Assembly (NCBI GenBank): GCA_030550275.1 | Contig: JAUQPR010000007.1 | Location: forward strand, 62,001-126,000 | DNA from: Bacteroidota bacterium | Lineage (GTDB): Bacteria; Bacteroidota; Ignavibacteria; Kapaibacteriales; HRBIN21 | Direction of reading: 5' to 3' | DNA length: 64,000 nucleotides | In this document: positions 46,592 to 54,932 of the stretch, piece by piece | How positions within the stretch are numbered: the stretch's first letter is position 1 | How the letters are laid out: every line of letters begins with the position of its first letter | The notes under the pieces: model-generated | Databases searched by the model: none | Told to the model about the DNA's origin: nothing | The model's input: the letters and a program-made list of their open reading frames with translations, nothing else | Position numbers and translations under genes: made by a program

Positions 46592-47954
46592 GGGTGCGGG
46601 CATACTCGCGCAAGAATTCAACCGATGCCACGATTCCGCGCAGGAAGTTCTTGAGGTGGAAGTGCTCGTTCGGAGCGTGGGCACCTTCGTGGTCGAGCCC
46701 CAGTCCCATCAGGACGATGGGCACACCGAAGGTGCGCTGCATCCATTCCACAACCGGGATGGTGCCACCTTCGCGCACAAAGACGGGTTCGCGTCCGAAG
46801 ACTCTCCGGAGAGCACGCCGGGCGGCTTGCATCGGCGGGCTTTGCAGTGGGATTAGGACCGGATTTGCCCCGTGAAGGCGGCGAATCTCTACCTGCGCCG
46901 TCGGCGGTGTGAGCGCCCGAATGGCGGCTTCTGCTTTGGCGGCGATATCTTCGGCATCCTGGTATGGCACCAGGCGCATGGAGAGCTTCGCAGAGGCTTG
47001 CGCCGGTAGCACCGTCTTGGCGCCACTGCCAGTGTAGCCGCCGATGATTCCGTTGATGTCCAGCGTGGGACGGGTCCAGCGCCGCTCCAGAACATTGCGT
47101 CCGACCTCTCCGAAGAGTATCGGGGCTCCCAGTTGCGCGCGGAGTTGCGCTGCGTCGAAGGGTAGCTCCTCCAGGGCTTGGCGCTCCTCCGGAGTTAGCT
47201 CGGCAACGGCATCGTAGAAGCCAGGGATGGTCACCCGACCGTAGCCATCGCGGAGCCCTGAGAGGATACGGCAGAGCACGGTGATAGCATTGTCCACAAC
47301 GCCGCCGAAGACGCCCGAATGCAGGTCCGCTGCCGCTGTGCGCACGGTCACCTCCAGGTAGCAGAGCCCGCGCAACCCATAGCAGAGCGTGGGCAGGTCG
47401 TCCTGGTACATCGCCGTGTCCGAGATGAGGACGGCAGTGCACCGGAGCAGTTCGGCGTTGTGCTGGAGAAACTCCTGCAGGTGAACGCTGCCGATCTCCT
47501 CTTCGCCCTCCAGCAGCAGCTTGACGTTGAGCGGGGGAGCCCCCGCCGTACGGATGAAGTACTCCAACGCTTTGACGTGGGTGAAGAACTGCCCTTTGTT
47601 ATCGGTCGCTCCACGGGCGTAGATGCAGCCGTTACGCAGGGTCGGCTCAAACGGGGGAGTTTCCCACAGCTCCAGTGGATCGGGGGGCTGCACATCGTAG
47701 TGCCCGTAGATCAACACCGTTGGCAACTCCGGCGAGCGCTGCCATTCGGCGTAGATGAGCGGATGCCCGGCGGTGGGGAAGAGCTCAACCCGCGTGGGCT
47801 GGAGCGTGTGGAGATGCTCCATCAGCCACTGCGCGCACGCCGCTACGCCCTCGCGGTATGCCGGGTCGGTGCTGACGCTGGGGAAGCTCAGCAGTTGAGC
47901 CAGCTCCGATAGGAACCGTTCGCGGTGCTGCTCGACGTACTCGAGTGCTTCCAT
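46581..47954 (-). CDS. M20-family metallopeptidase (dipeptidase)
   Basis: The 457-residue protein is an M20 dizinc peptidase like bacterial and cytosolic nonspecific dipeptidases. The metal-site segments are IYGHYDVQP (His, Asp), GATDNKGQFF (bridging Asp), and LLEGEEEIGS (catalytic Glu and metal Glu). SDTAMYQDDLPTLCYGLRG and GLDHEGAHAPNEHF carry the remaining ligands. The central dimerisation domain is present. It has no signal peptide, so it acts in the cytoplasm on peptides. The start is 3 bases after wzc, and it overlaps the small lipoprotein gene by 11 bases. Confidence 0.94.
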   Translation of the reverse strand: MEALEYVEQHRERFLSELAQLLSFPSVSTDPAYREGVAACAQWLMEHLHTLQPTRVELFPTAGHPLIYAEWQRSPELPTVLIYGHYDVQPPDPLELWETPPFEPTLRNGCIYARGATDNKGQFFTHVKALEYFIRTAGAPPLNVKLLLEGEEEIGSVHLQEFLQHNAELLRCTAVLISDTAMYQDDLPTLCYGLRGLCYLEVTVRTAAADLHSGVFGGVVDNAITVLCRILSGLRDGYGRVTIPGFYDAVAELTPEERQALEELPFDAAQLRAQLGAPILFGEVGRNVLERRWTRPTLDINGIIGGYTGSGAKTVLPAQASAKLSMRLVPYQDAEDIAAKAEAAIRALTPPTAQVEIRRLHGANPVLIPLQSPPMQAARRALRRVFGREPVFVREGGTIPVVEWMQRTFGVPIVLMGLGLDHEGAHAPNEHFHLKNFLRGIVASVEFLREYARTHEP

Positions 47955-47957
47955 GGG

Positions 47958-50333
47958 TCAGGAACGCGGTTGCTGGACCGATGGACGGCGGCGCCGCTCA
48001 CTGTCGGCGTAGTAGTGGTAGTACTTGTAGTAGCGGTAGTAGCGGTAGTACGAGCCGTACGTCGTGGCAATATCGAATTCGTTGAGCACAACACCGACGA
48101 TGCGGGCAGCGACCCGCTCCAGAAGCTCTTGCGCCTTGAGCAGGGCTTCGATGCGGGTCTCGTTTGCGCGGGCAACCAGCACGTATAGCTGCACCAACGG
48201 AGCCAGCACCAGGGCATCCGTGACGGCAATGACCGGTGGGGTATCCACCAAGATAAGGTCGTAGCGCTGGCGGAGCTGTTCAAACAGCCGGCGGGTTCGC
48301 TCCGAGCCCAGCAGCTCTGAAGGATTGGGGGGAATCGGTCCGCACGTGAGGATATCCAGCGAAGCGATACCGCTGGGGCGGCATGCCTCCTCCAGTGGGA
48401 GAGCACCGATGAGGACGTTGACCAACCCTGGCTCCCGTCCAAAGCCAAAGACCGTGTGGACGGAGGGGCGCCGGAGGTCCGCATCCAGCAGCAGGGTGCG
48501 CTGCCCGGCTTGGGCAAAGGTGATGGCGGTGTTGACAATCGTTGTGGTCTTGCCCTCCTGCGGAACGGCGCTGGTGAAGACAATGACCGGCGTGGGGAGA
48601 TCCACAGCCGCAAACTGCAGTGCCGTGCGCACGGAGCGGTAGTTCTCCGCGATTGGAGATTTGGGGTTGAAGTGCGAGATCAGGTGCGGCGGCAGAGTCT
48701 GCTCCGGTGGGAAGCGCCGGTAGAAGGCGATGTCCTCCTCGCTTTGGGCAATTCCGACAGCATCGGCGGCGGTCAGGTCAGGGGGGATGCGCGGGATTGC
48801 TGCCAGCACCGTCAACCCCTTGCTCTCGATGTCTTCGGGGGAGCGCACGGTCGTATCCGTCAGCGCCCGGAGCAGCACCAATCCGATTCCCAGGAGCAGC
48901 CCTACGATGGTCGCCACCGTCATGTTGAGCGAGCGGTTGGGGCTGATTGGACGCCGGCTCGGCGTGGCGCGCTCCAGGATGGAGACGGTCCCGAAGACAG
49001 ATTGCTCGGCGATGATGGCTTCGTTGAGCTTCTCCGAGAGCAGATCGTGGAGCTTTGCCAGGCTGGTTGTGGTGCGGCGCAGTCGCGCCAGCTCGATGGA
49101 TTGTGCAGGCAGGCGCTGGAACTCTGCTTCAGCGCGCTGGCGGGCAGCTTCGATTGCAGCAAGGCGTGCCTCTTCGGCTTGCAACTGAACGCTCACTTCG
49201 AAGGCTTTCTGGCGTAGGGTCTGCAGCGCTGCTGTTGGACCCCCGCTCTCGGAATGCAGCGGGATTGCGCTCAGCTTGGATTGCTTGAGCTCTTCAGTGC
49301 GCTGGCGGAGCTTCTCCTTGAGCTCGGCGATCTGGGAGTCCAATTGCTGGATTTGCGTCTGCAGGTACGCGGGGCTGGCAACGACGGGTTTGCTGGAGAC
49401 CAGGAGGTCGCGCTCGACCTCCAATCGGGCGATTTGGCGTTGCAGGCTCTCGATGTACGGGGAGCTGACGGCTGCCAGCTCCTCGGCAAGGCGCGGTTCG
49501 ATCTCGCGGAGCTGGCGCTGGTACTCTGCAAGGGTCTGCCGCAGAGCATCCCGCGCAATACGGGCTTCTGTGGCTTTGCCGTCGAGCTCGGATAGGCGCG
49601 TCACGAGCGCATTGGCTTGGACGTCGAGCTCAACTGCTCCACTGCGGCTCATGAACTCCTGGAGTGCACGCTCAGCTTTGGAGAGCGTATCGCGCGTCCA
49701 CTCGTACTGCTGTTGCAGGAATTCGCGCACCCTACGGGCGTTGGCGCGATTGTTGCGTTCGTTGACCTGCAGATAGACCTCGGCGAAGGTGTTCGCAATC
49801 ACAGCGGCTTCATGAGGGTCGGTCGTGCGCACGCGGATCTCCACAATATCGGCGTCTCGGATGGGGGTAAGTGTCAGCACGCTGCGTAGCCGGGCGGCAA
49901 CGGCTTCGACGCTGTCGCGCCAGGTGGCGGGACGGACCGGCCGCTTCTCCTCCTGCGCAAAGCGGGTAATCGGGAGAGGTTCGCGCCGTAGCAGAGCGGC
50001 AGCCACCTCTTGCATCGTCTCGTGCGAGCTCATCTGCATGAGCTCGTTGCGCAGGGTGCGGTCCTCCTGCCCGGCAAGCCCAACGAAGACAATCCCCCCT
50101 GGGGGGCGCGTCGTCGAGACCAGTAGTTGCGCCGTGGCTTCGTAGATGAACGGACGGGTCCACGTGTAGTAGAAAGCTGCTGCGCACACGGCGGCGGTCA
50201 CCCCCAGGATCCACCACTTCCCGCGCCACAGCAGGTAGGCATAGTCCATCGGGGTGAATTGCCGCTGCAGCGTCGTGCGCAACAGCCCATTGCGCTGAGG
50301 CGCCGGCAAACGGGAGTTCGGTGATGCAGGCAT
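47958..50333 (-). CDS. Polysaccharide export tyrosine autokinase (Wzc/BY-kinase)
   Basis: The 791-residue inner-membrane protein controls exopolysaccharide chain length and export. Helix 1 is near residues 40-60 (WWILGVTAAVCAAAFYYTW), followed by a Wzz-type periplasmic region with long coiled coil (about 190-430), then helix 2 (VATIVGLLLGIGLVLLRAL). The cytoplasmic BY-kinase domain has Walker A SAVPQEGKTTT (about 588), Walker A' LLLDADLRRP and Walker B DLILVDTPP. The C-terminal tyrosine cluster, residues 759-775, holds 11 Tyr in 17 residues, the likely autophosphorylation tail. TATTTTTG lies 39 bases upstream. It heads a gene run otherwise unrelated to polysaccharide. Confidence 0.95.
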   Translation of the reverse strand: MPASPNSRLPAPQRNGLLRTTLQRQFTPMDYAYLLWRGKWWILGVTAAVCAAAFYYTWTRPFIYEATAQLLVSTTRPPGGIVFVGLAGQEDRTLRNELMQMSSHETMQEVAAALLRREPLPITRFAQEEKRPVRPATWRDSVEAVAARLRSVLTLTPIRDADIVEIRVRTTDPHEAAVIANTFAEVYLQVNERNNRANARRVREFLQQQYEWTRDTLSKAERALQEFMSRSGAVELDVQANALVTRLSELDGKATEARIARDALRQTLAEYQRQLREIEPRLAEELAAVSSPYIESLQRQIARLEVERDLLVSSKPVVASPAYLQTQIQQLDSQIAELKEKLRQRTEELKQSKLSAIPLHSESGGPTAALQTLRQKAFEVSVQLQAEEARLAAIEAARQRAEAEFQRLPAQSIELARLRRTTTSLAKLHDLLSEKLNEAIIAEQSVFGTVSILERATPSRRPISPNRSLNMTVATIVGLLLGIGLVLLRALTDTTVRSPEDIESKGLTVLAAIPRIPPDLTAADAVGIAQSEEDIAFYRRFPPEQTLPPHLISHFNPKSPIAENYRSVRTALQFAAVDLPTPVIVFTSAVPQEGKTTTIVNTAITFAQAGQRTLLLDADLRRPSVHTVFGFGREPGLVNVLIGALPLEEACRPSGIASLDILTCGPIPPNPSELLGSERTRRLFEQLRQRYDLILVDTPPVIAVTDALVLAPLVQLYVLVARANETRIEALLKAQELLERVAARIVGVVLNEFDIATTYGSYYRYYRYYKYYHYYADSERRRRPSVQQPRS

Positions 50334-50371
50334 CGAGCTGTTCCTGCGCTCTCGGGTGGCTGGACAACAGT

Positions 50372-50379
50372 CAAAAATA
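50372..50379 (-). promoter_or_regulatory. Putative -7 element TATTTTTG upstream of the Wzc-like gene
   Basis: An exact TAnnTTTG match on the minus strand, 39 bases upstream of the start at 50333, in the 121-base divergent gap with the PKD-FGE lipoprotein gene. No equivalent element was found for the plus-strand gene. Confidence 0.56.
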
Positions 50380-50454
50380 CGCCGTCACGGGCGAATGCAT
50401 TGCACGAAGCCATGCCCTCTCTCGTTTCTCCACTGCAGCAGCCGATAGCGGTCC

Positions 50455-51570
50455 ATGCGGAGCGGATGGAGCCTGCTCCTCCTATTGAGTGCGCTCGCGA
50501 TAGGATGTGAGGAAGCCCCGGTGCAGGTGCTCTCCCCGGAGGAGCCCGCACCGTTGCGGCTGCGCTCAACGCTTCTGGGAGGGAGTGAAGGGGAGCCCGG
50601 CAGAGAGTACGAATTCGAGCTCCTTGCCGAACGGCTCCCTGCCTGGTCTCGAGTGGAATGGGATTTCGGCGATGGTGGACGGGTGACAACCATCGGGCGT
50701 ACGTTGGTGCGGTATCGGTTCACGGCTGCGGGAACCTATACGGTGGTAGCCCGCCTGTACGACCATAGCCGGGGATTGCTCTGGGGAGTTGCTACAGCGA
50801 TTGCCAATATCCGCCCGACGCCGCCTCCGCCTGCAATGGTGGAGCTACCCCCAGGGCGCTTCTGGATGGGTTCGGAACGGGATTTTACCGAGCAGCCGAT
50901 TCACCAGGTGGAGCTGACCCGTCCGCTGCTGGTGATGGTGACCGAAGTACCGCAGTGGCTGTGGAGCGCCGTCATGGGGTACAATCCCAGTTGGTTCCGC
51001 GGGGATTCGCTGCCGGTGGAGAATGTGACCTGGTGGGAGGCTGTGGAGTTCTGTAATCGGCTCTCGCTGCGGCACGGACTGCAGCCATGTTATCGTTGGC
51101 AGGGTGATACGCTTCTGTGGGACCGCCTTGCCAACGGGTACCGCTTGCCTACGGAAGCCGAATGGGAGTATGCCTGCCGGGCGGGGACGGTAACGGACAC
51201 CTACGCCGGCGACCTCCAGCAGCCGTGGGGCGGATGTGAGTCGGAGGAGCCTCTGCTGGACGATATCGCCTGGTACTGCCGCAATAGCGATGCCCGAACG
51301 CATCCGGTTGCCCGCAAGCGCCCGAATGCCTTTGGGCTGTACGATATGCTGGGCAACGTCTCCGAATGGGTGTGGGACTGGTACGAATCCACTGCCTACC
51401 AGCAGCATTCGTCGACGGATCCAGAGGGTCCGCCCTCTGGAGAGCGGCGTTGCGTGCGCGGAGGGAGCTGGCAGCAGGGGGCGTTCCTCGTGCGCTCGGC
51501 AGCGCGGGGAGCGCTCTCTCCCTGGCACCATAGTCCGGCGGTTGGATTTCGGATTGTGCGCAGACCATGA
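50455..51570 (+). CDS. Lipoprotein with PKD and FGE-sulfatase-like domains
   Basis: The 371-residue protein has a lipobox (SALAIGCEE, Cys18). Residues about 40-118 form a PKD-type beta domain (VEWDFGDGGRVTTIG, AGTYTVVARLYD). From about 125 an FGE/SUMF1 domain follows: MVELPPGRFWMGSERD, PVENVTWWEAVEFCNRL, YRLPTEAEWEYACRAG, LYDMLGNVSEWVWDWY, RCVRGGSWQQG, GFRIVRR. The catalytic Cys pair of true formylglycine-generating enzymes is absent: the usual position reads AFLVRSAARG. So it is probably a binding or structural protein, as for the related gliding/T9SS lipoproteins GldJ and GldK, and not a sulfatase activator. It overlaps the cytochrome gene by 4 bases. Confidence 0.87.
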   Translation: MRSGWSLLLLLSALAIGCEEAPVQVLSPEEPAPLRLRSTLLGGSEGEPGREYEFELLAERLPAWSRVEWDFGDGGRVTTIGRTLVRYRFTAAGTYTVVARLYDHSRGLLWGVATAIANIRPTPPPPAMVELPPGRFWMGSERDFTEQPIHQVELTRPLLVMVTEVPQWLWSAVMGYNPSWFRGDSLPVENVTWWEAVEFCNRLSLRHGLQPCYRWQGDTLLWDRLANGYRLPTEAEWEYACRAGTVTDTYAGDLQQPWGGCESEEPLLDDIAWYCRNSDARTHPVARKRPNAFGLYDMLGNVSEWVWDWYESTAYQQHSSTDPEGPPSGERRCVRGGSWQQGAFLVRSAARGALSPWHHSPAVGFRIVRRP

Positions 51571-52898
51571 GGGCGTACGTACTTGCGCTCGTAGCGCTCC
51601 TGTGGTGGGGATGTGCCGACGAGAGTAGCGTGGGTGTGCCACCCTCTTCGCCGCGCGCCGATAGCATTGCGGCACTGCGCCGGATGGTCGCCTCTGCCGA
51701 GCAATGCCAGCCGTGCCATCCGAAGCACTACGAGGAGTGGAGCATCTCCATGCACGCCTACGCGGTGCATGACCCTGTCTTCCATGCGCTCAACGAGCGC
51801 ATGCTCGCTGGGCAGCCCGTTGTGGATGACCAATTCTGCATGCGCTGCCATACGCCCTTTGGCTCTCTGTTTGGGGAGACGCCTCCGGGGACGGGGTTCC
51901 AGCAGCTCTCGCGCGTTGCTCGCGAGGGCATCACCTGTGATGTGTGCCATCTGATGGCGCTGCCGAGTGCCCCGGGCTTTGCCGTACGCCGCTTCCGGCT
52001 GGATGGCGCACGCCAGGGGAACATTCCCGATCCGGTGGAGAACCCCTTCCATCCCTCCGCTCACGAGCCGATGCTCTCCAGCTCGGAGGCATGTGCCCTG
52101 TGCCACGATGTGCGGAACCCGCTCGGAGTGCTCGTAGAGCGGACCTATACGGAGTGGCGGGAAAGCCTCTACCCCGGGCGGGGCATCACCTGCCAGGTGT
52201 GCCATATGACGTGGGTCGAGGAGCCCGTTGCCGTTGGAGCACCTCCGCGCCGGCGCCACCGCCACGTGATGGCAGGGGTGGATGTGCCCCTGTCGGACTT
52301 CCCCGGACGGGAGCAGTTGCTGGAGGAGGTGGAGTACCTGCTGCAGAACGCGGTGCGGATGAGCGTGACTGCCCCGGCACGGCTCCGGCGCGACAGTGTG
52401 CTGACGGTTCAGGTGACGATTGCAAACAACATCACCGGGCACGACATCCCGACAGGCTCCATCTTCATGCGGCAGATGTGGGTGGAGCTCATCGTGCGCG
52501 GACGCTCCAGCGGCACTGTCTTCTACGCTACGGGAACGCTGGATGCTAATGGGGACCTGCGCACGCTCCACAGTGAAGAGGTCCAAAGCGGTCGTGCTCC
52601 GCTGGATACGGCGCTGCTGCTCTTTACGGGCACGGCGCTCAAGAACGGAAGACCCGCCTCCTTCTGGGAAGCCCATGCGGTGGAGTTCCGCACAATTCCT
52701 GCCTTCGATAGCCGGACTGCGCGCTACCGGATTCCTCCGCCGGCGGGGGGATGGCGGGAGGAGCTGGAGCTGTCGGTTCGGCTGCGCTTCCGTGCCTTTC
52801 CGCCGTACATGCTGCGTGCGCTGGGGCTGGGACATCTGGTAGAGCGGCTGCCCATCTTCGATATGGAGTGGGAGCAGCGCTCTATTGCGCTTGAGTAG
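51567..52898 (+). CDS. Five-heme c-type cytochrome lipoprotein
   Basis: The 443-residue product has a lipobox-like WWGC (Cys16) and five CXXCH heme motifs: Cys47-His51, Cys91-His95, Cys124-His128, Cys176-His180 and Cys209-His213. The cytochrome domain thus covers the first 215 residues; the remaining 230 residues form a beta-rich domain (VQVTIANNITGHDIPTGS) without heme motifs. This resembles the cytochrome c554-type multiheme family. It would carry electrons at the outer face of a membrane. It is coupled to the PKD-FGE lipoprotein by an ATGA overlap, and rpsA follows with its own promoter-like element. The electron partner is unknown. Confidence 0.88.
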   Translation: MRAYVLALVALLWWGCADESSVGVPPSSPRADSIAALRRMVASAEQCQPCHPKHYEEWSISMHAYAVHDPVFHALNERMLAGQPVVDDQFCMRCHTPFGSLFGETPPGTGFQQLSRVAREGITCDVCHLMALPSAPGFAVRRFRLDGARQGNIPDPVENPFHPSAHEPMLSSSEACALCHDVRNPLGVLVERTYTEWRESLYPGRGITCQVCHMTWVEEPVAVGAPPRRRHRHVMAGVDVPLSDFPGREQLLEEVEYLLQNAVRMSVTAPARLRRDSVLTVQVTIANNITGHDIPTGSIFMRQMWVELIVRGRSSGTVFYATGTLDANGDLRTLHSEEVQSGRAPLDTALLLFTGTALKNGRPASFWEAHAVEFRTIPAFDSRTARYRIPPPAGGWREELELSVRLRFRAFPPYMLRALGLGHLVERLPIFDMEWEQRSIALE

Positions 52899-52929
52899 CC
52901 GGCTGCACCGCGTTTGGCGAAAGAGGCGT

Positions 52930-52936
52930 AATTTGC
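52930..52936 (+). promoter_or_regulatory. Possible -7 element TAATTTG upstream of rpsA
   Basis: TAATTTG is one base short of TAnnTTTG and lies just before an in-frame ATG at 52938 that could not be in the transcript. It therefore favours the ATG at 52995 as the rpsA start. A TTTG at 52913-52916 is 13 bases upstream, shorter than the usual spacing. Confidence 0.4.
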
Positions 52937-52994
52937 AATGCTTTTTCCAGCACAAGCTGGCAAGCATGTCTCACAACCGGTGCGTAGGCAGTGC

Positions 52995-54932
52995 ATGAAT
53001 AGCAGCCTCCTGCAAGGCGGCGCGGCACAGGAAGGACAGAGCGCCCGCCAACGGCAACAATTGGAAGCGCTGTTGCATGGGGAGATCCAGCCCATCGGAA
53101 TCGGCGATGAGGAGTTGGAGCGGCTCTATGCTCCCACTCTGGCGCGGTTCCGCGAAGGGCAGTTGGTCAAGGGACGCGTGGTGGGCATCAACAAAAACGA
53201 GGTGCTCATAGACATCGGCGCGAAGTCCCTGGCGATCGCCCCGCGGCGGGAGTTCTCCGAGCTCCCCAAGGTTGGCGAGGAGATTGAGGTGCTTGTGGAG
53301 AAGCCTGAGGACAAAGAGGGGCGGGTGATCGTCTCGCGCCGCCGCGCAGAACAGATGCGCCTGTGGGAGCGCATCCAGGAGATATACGAACGGCAAGAGA
53401 CCGTGCAGGTCACCATTACGCGCAGGGTCAAAGGAGGGTTTGTCGTGGACCTCATGGGCATGGAGGCCTTCCTGCCGGGGTCGCAGGTGGATATTCGCCC
53501 GGTGCGGGACTTCGATGCATGGCTGGGGCGGACGATCGAGGTGCGGGTGGTCAAGTTGAATCAGCCCGGGGAGAGCGTCGTCGTCAGCCGGAAGGTGTTG
53601 CTGGAGGACCAGATCGCCGAGCAGCGGCAGCGCATCCTGCAGCAGCTCGAACGCGGATTGGTGCTCGAAGGAACGGTCAAGGCGATTACGGATTTCGGAG
53701 TCTTCGTGGACTTGGGCGGGGTGGACGGGCTGGTGCACATTACGGACCTGTCCTGGGGGCGTGTTAACCACCCCAGCGAGCTGGTGTCGCTGGACCAGCC
53801 CATCAAGGTGGTGGTGCTGGACTTCGACGAGGAGAAGAAGCGCATCTCGCTGGGCGTCAAGCAGCTCACGCCGCATCCGTGGGAGACCATTGGCGACAAG
53901 TACCAGCCCGGTACAATCGTGCGCGGCAAGGTGGTCAGCATCACCGACTACGGCGCCTTTGTGGAGATTGAGAAGGGCATCGAGGGGCTCATCCACATCA
54001 GCGAGATGTCCTGGACTCAGCACATCAAGCATCCCTCGCAGGTGCTCTCGCTGGGGCAGATTGTGGAGGCAATGGTGCTGAGCATTGACAAGCAGGAGCG
54101 CAAGCTCGCACTCGGGCTCAAGCAGTTGCAGCCCGACCCCTGGCAGGAGCTTGTCAAGAAGTATCCTGTGGGGAGCCGCCACAAGGGCATTGTGCGCAAC
54201 ATCACCAACTTCGGGGTCTTTGTGGAGCTGGAGCCTGGAGTGGAAGGGCTGGTACACGTGAGCGACCTGTCGTGGACCAAGAAGATTCGCCATCCGGGCG
54301 AGATCGTGCGCCGTGGGCAGGAGCTGGAGGTGGTTGTCCTGGCAGTCGATCCCGAACACCGCCGGATTGCGCTCGGGCACAAGCAGCTCCAGGAGAACCC
54401 CTGGGACTACTTCGCCGAAAAGTACAAGGTCGGTGCCGAAACCCAAGGGCGGATCATCCGAATCGTGGAGCGGGGTGTCCTCGTGGAGCTGCCCGATGGA
54501 GTGGATGGCTTTGTGCCCGCCTCGCAGCTCTCCTTTGCTCCCGTGCCCAACATTGCCGACTACTTCCAGGTCGGTGACGTGCTCCCGCTCAAGGTCATCG
54601 AGTTCGACAAGGAGGCGAAGAAGATCGTGCTCTCGGCGGTGGAGTACTTGCGCGACAAAGACCGCGCAACCATCGATGCCTACAACGCTCAGCATCCCGT
54701 CCCTGGAGCCGAGAAGTACGCCTTCATCGAGCCCATAAGCCCGCCGGCAGAGGAGGTTGCCGAAGCCAATCAGGCAGAAGCAGAATCCAAGCCCAAGGCG
54801 CGCTCTACGGGACGGAAGCGGAAGGCAGCCGAACCCGCCGCGGAGAGCGAGGGTACACAGGCAGCGGCAGAGGAGCAGCAGGCGCCGCCGAGCGCAGAGG
54901 CGCAGGAGCCTCCCTCTGAGGAGACTCAGTAA
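52995..54932 (+). CDS. rpsA: 30S ribosomal protein S1
   Basis: The 645-residue protein recruits mRNA to the small ribosomal subunit. Six S1 OB-fold repeats are visible, for example GQLVKGRVVGINKNEVLIDI, LEGTVKAITDFGVFVDLGG, IVRGKVVSITDYGAFVEIEK and HKGIVRNITNFGVFVELEPG. Most contain the G-x-V and F-V-D/E pattern. A low-complexity Glu/Ala/Gln-rich tail (about 70 residues) follows. Start 52995 (MNSSLLQ) was chosen because the promoter-like TAATTTG at 52930 would exclude 52938. The gene ends convergently with a 7-base overlap into the Wzi-like gene. Confidence 0.96.
   Translation: MNSSLLQGGAAQEGQSARQRQQLEALLHGEIQPIGIGDEELERLYAPTLARFREGQLVKGRVVGINKNEVLIDIGAKSLAIAPRREFSELPKVGEEIEVLVEKPEDKEGRVIVSRRRAEQMRLWERIQEIYERQETVQVTITRRVKGGFVVDLMGMEAFLPGSQVDIRPVRDFDAWLGRTIEVRVVKLNQPGESVVVSRKVLLEDQIAEQRQRILQQLERGLVLEGTVKAITDFGVFVDLGGVDGLVHITDLSWGRVNHPSELVSLDQPIKVVVLDFDEEKKRISLGVKQLTPHPWETIGDKYQPGTIVRGKVVSITDYGAFVEIEKGIEGLIHISEMSWTQHIKHPSQVLSLGQIVEAMVLSIDKQERKLALGLKQLQPDPWQELVKKYPVGSRHKGIVRNITNFGVFVELEPGVEGLVHVSDLSWTKKIRHPGEIVRRGQELEVVVLAVDPEHRRIALGHKQLQENPWDYFAEKYKVGAETQGRIIRIVERGVLVELPDGVDGFVPASQLSFAPVPNIADYFQVGDVLPLKVIEFDKEAKKIVLSAVEYLRDKDRATIDAYNAQHPVPGAEKYAFIEPISPPAEEVAEANQAEAESKPKARSTGRKRKAAEPAAESEGTQAAAEEQQAPPSAEAQEPPSEETQ

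Noticed and set aside
50455-51570. Active formylglycine-generating enzyme (sulfatase activator)
   Set aside because: The catalytic Cys pair is missing and no sulfatase gene is near; structural use of the domain is more likely.
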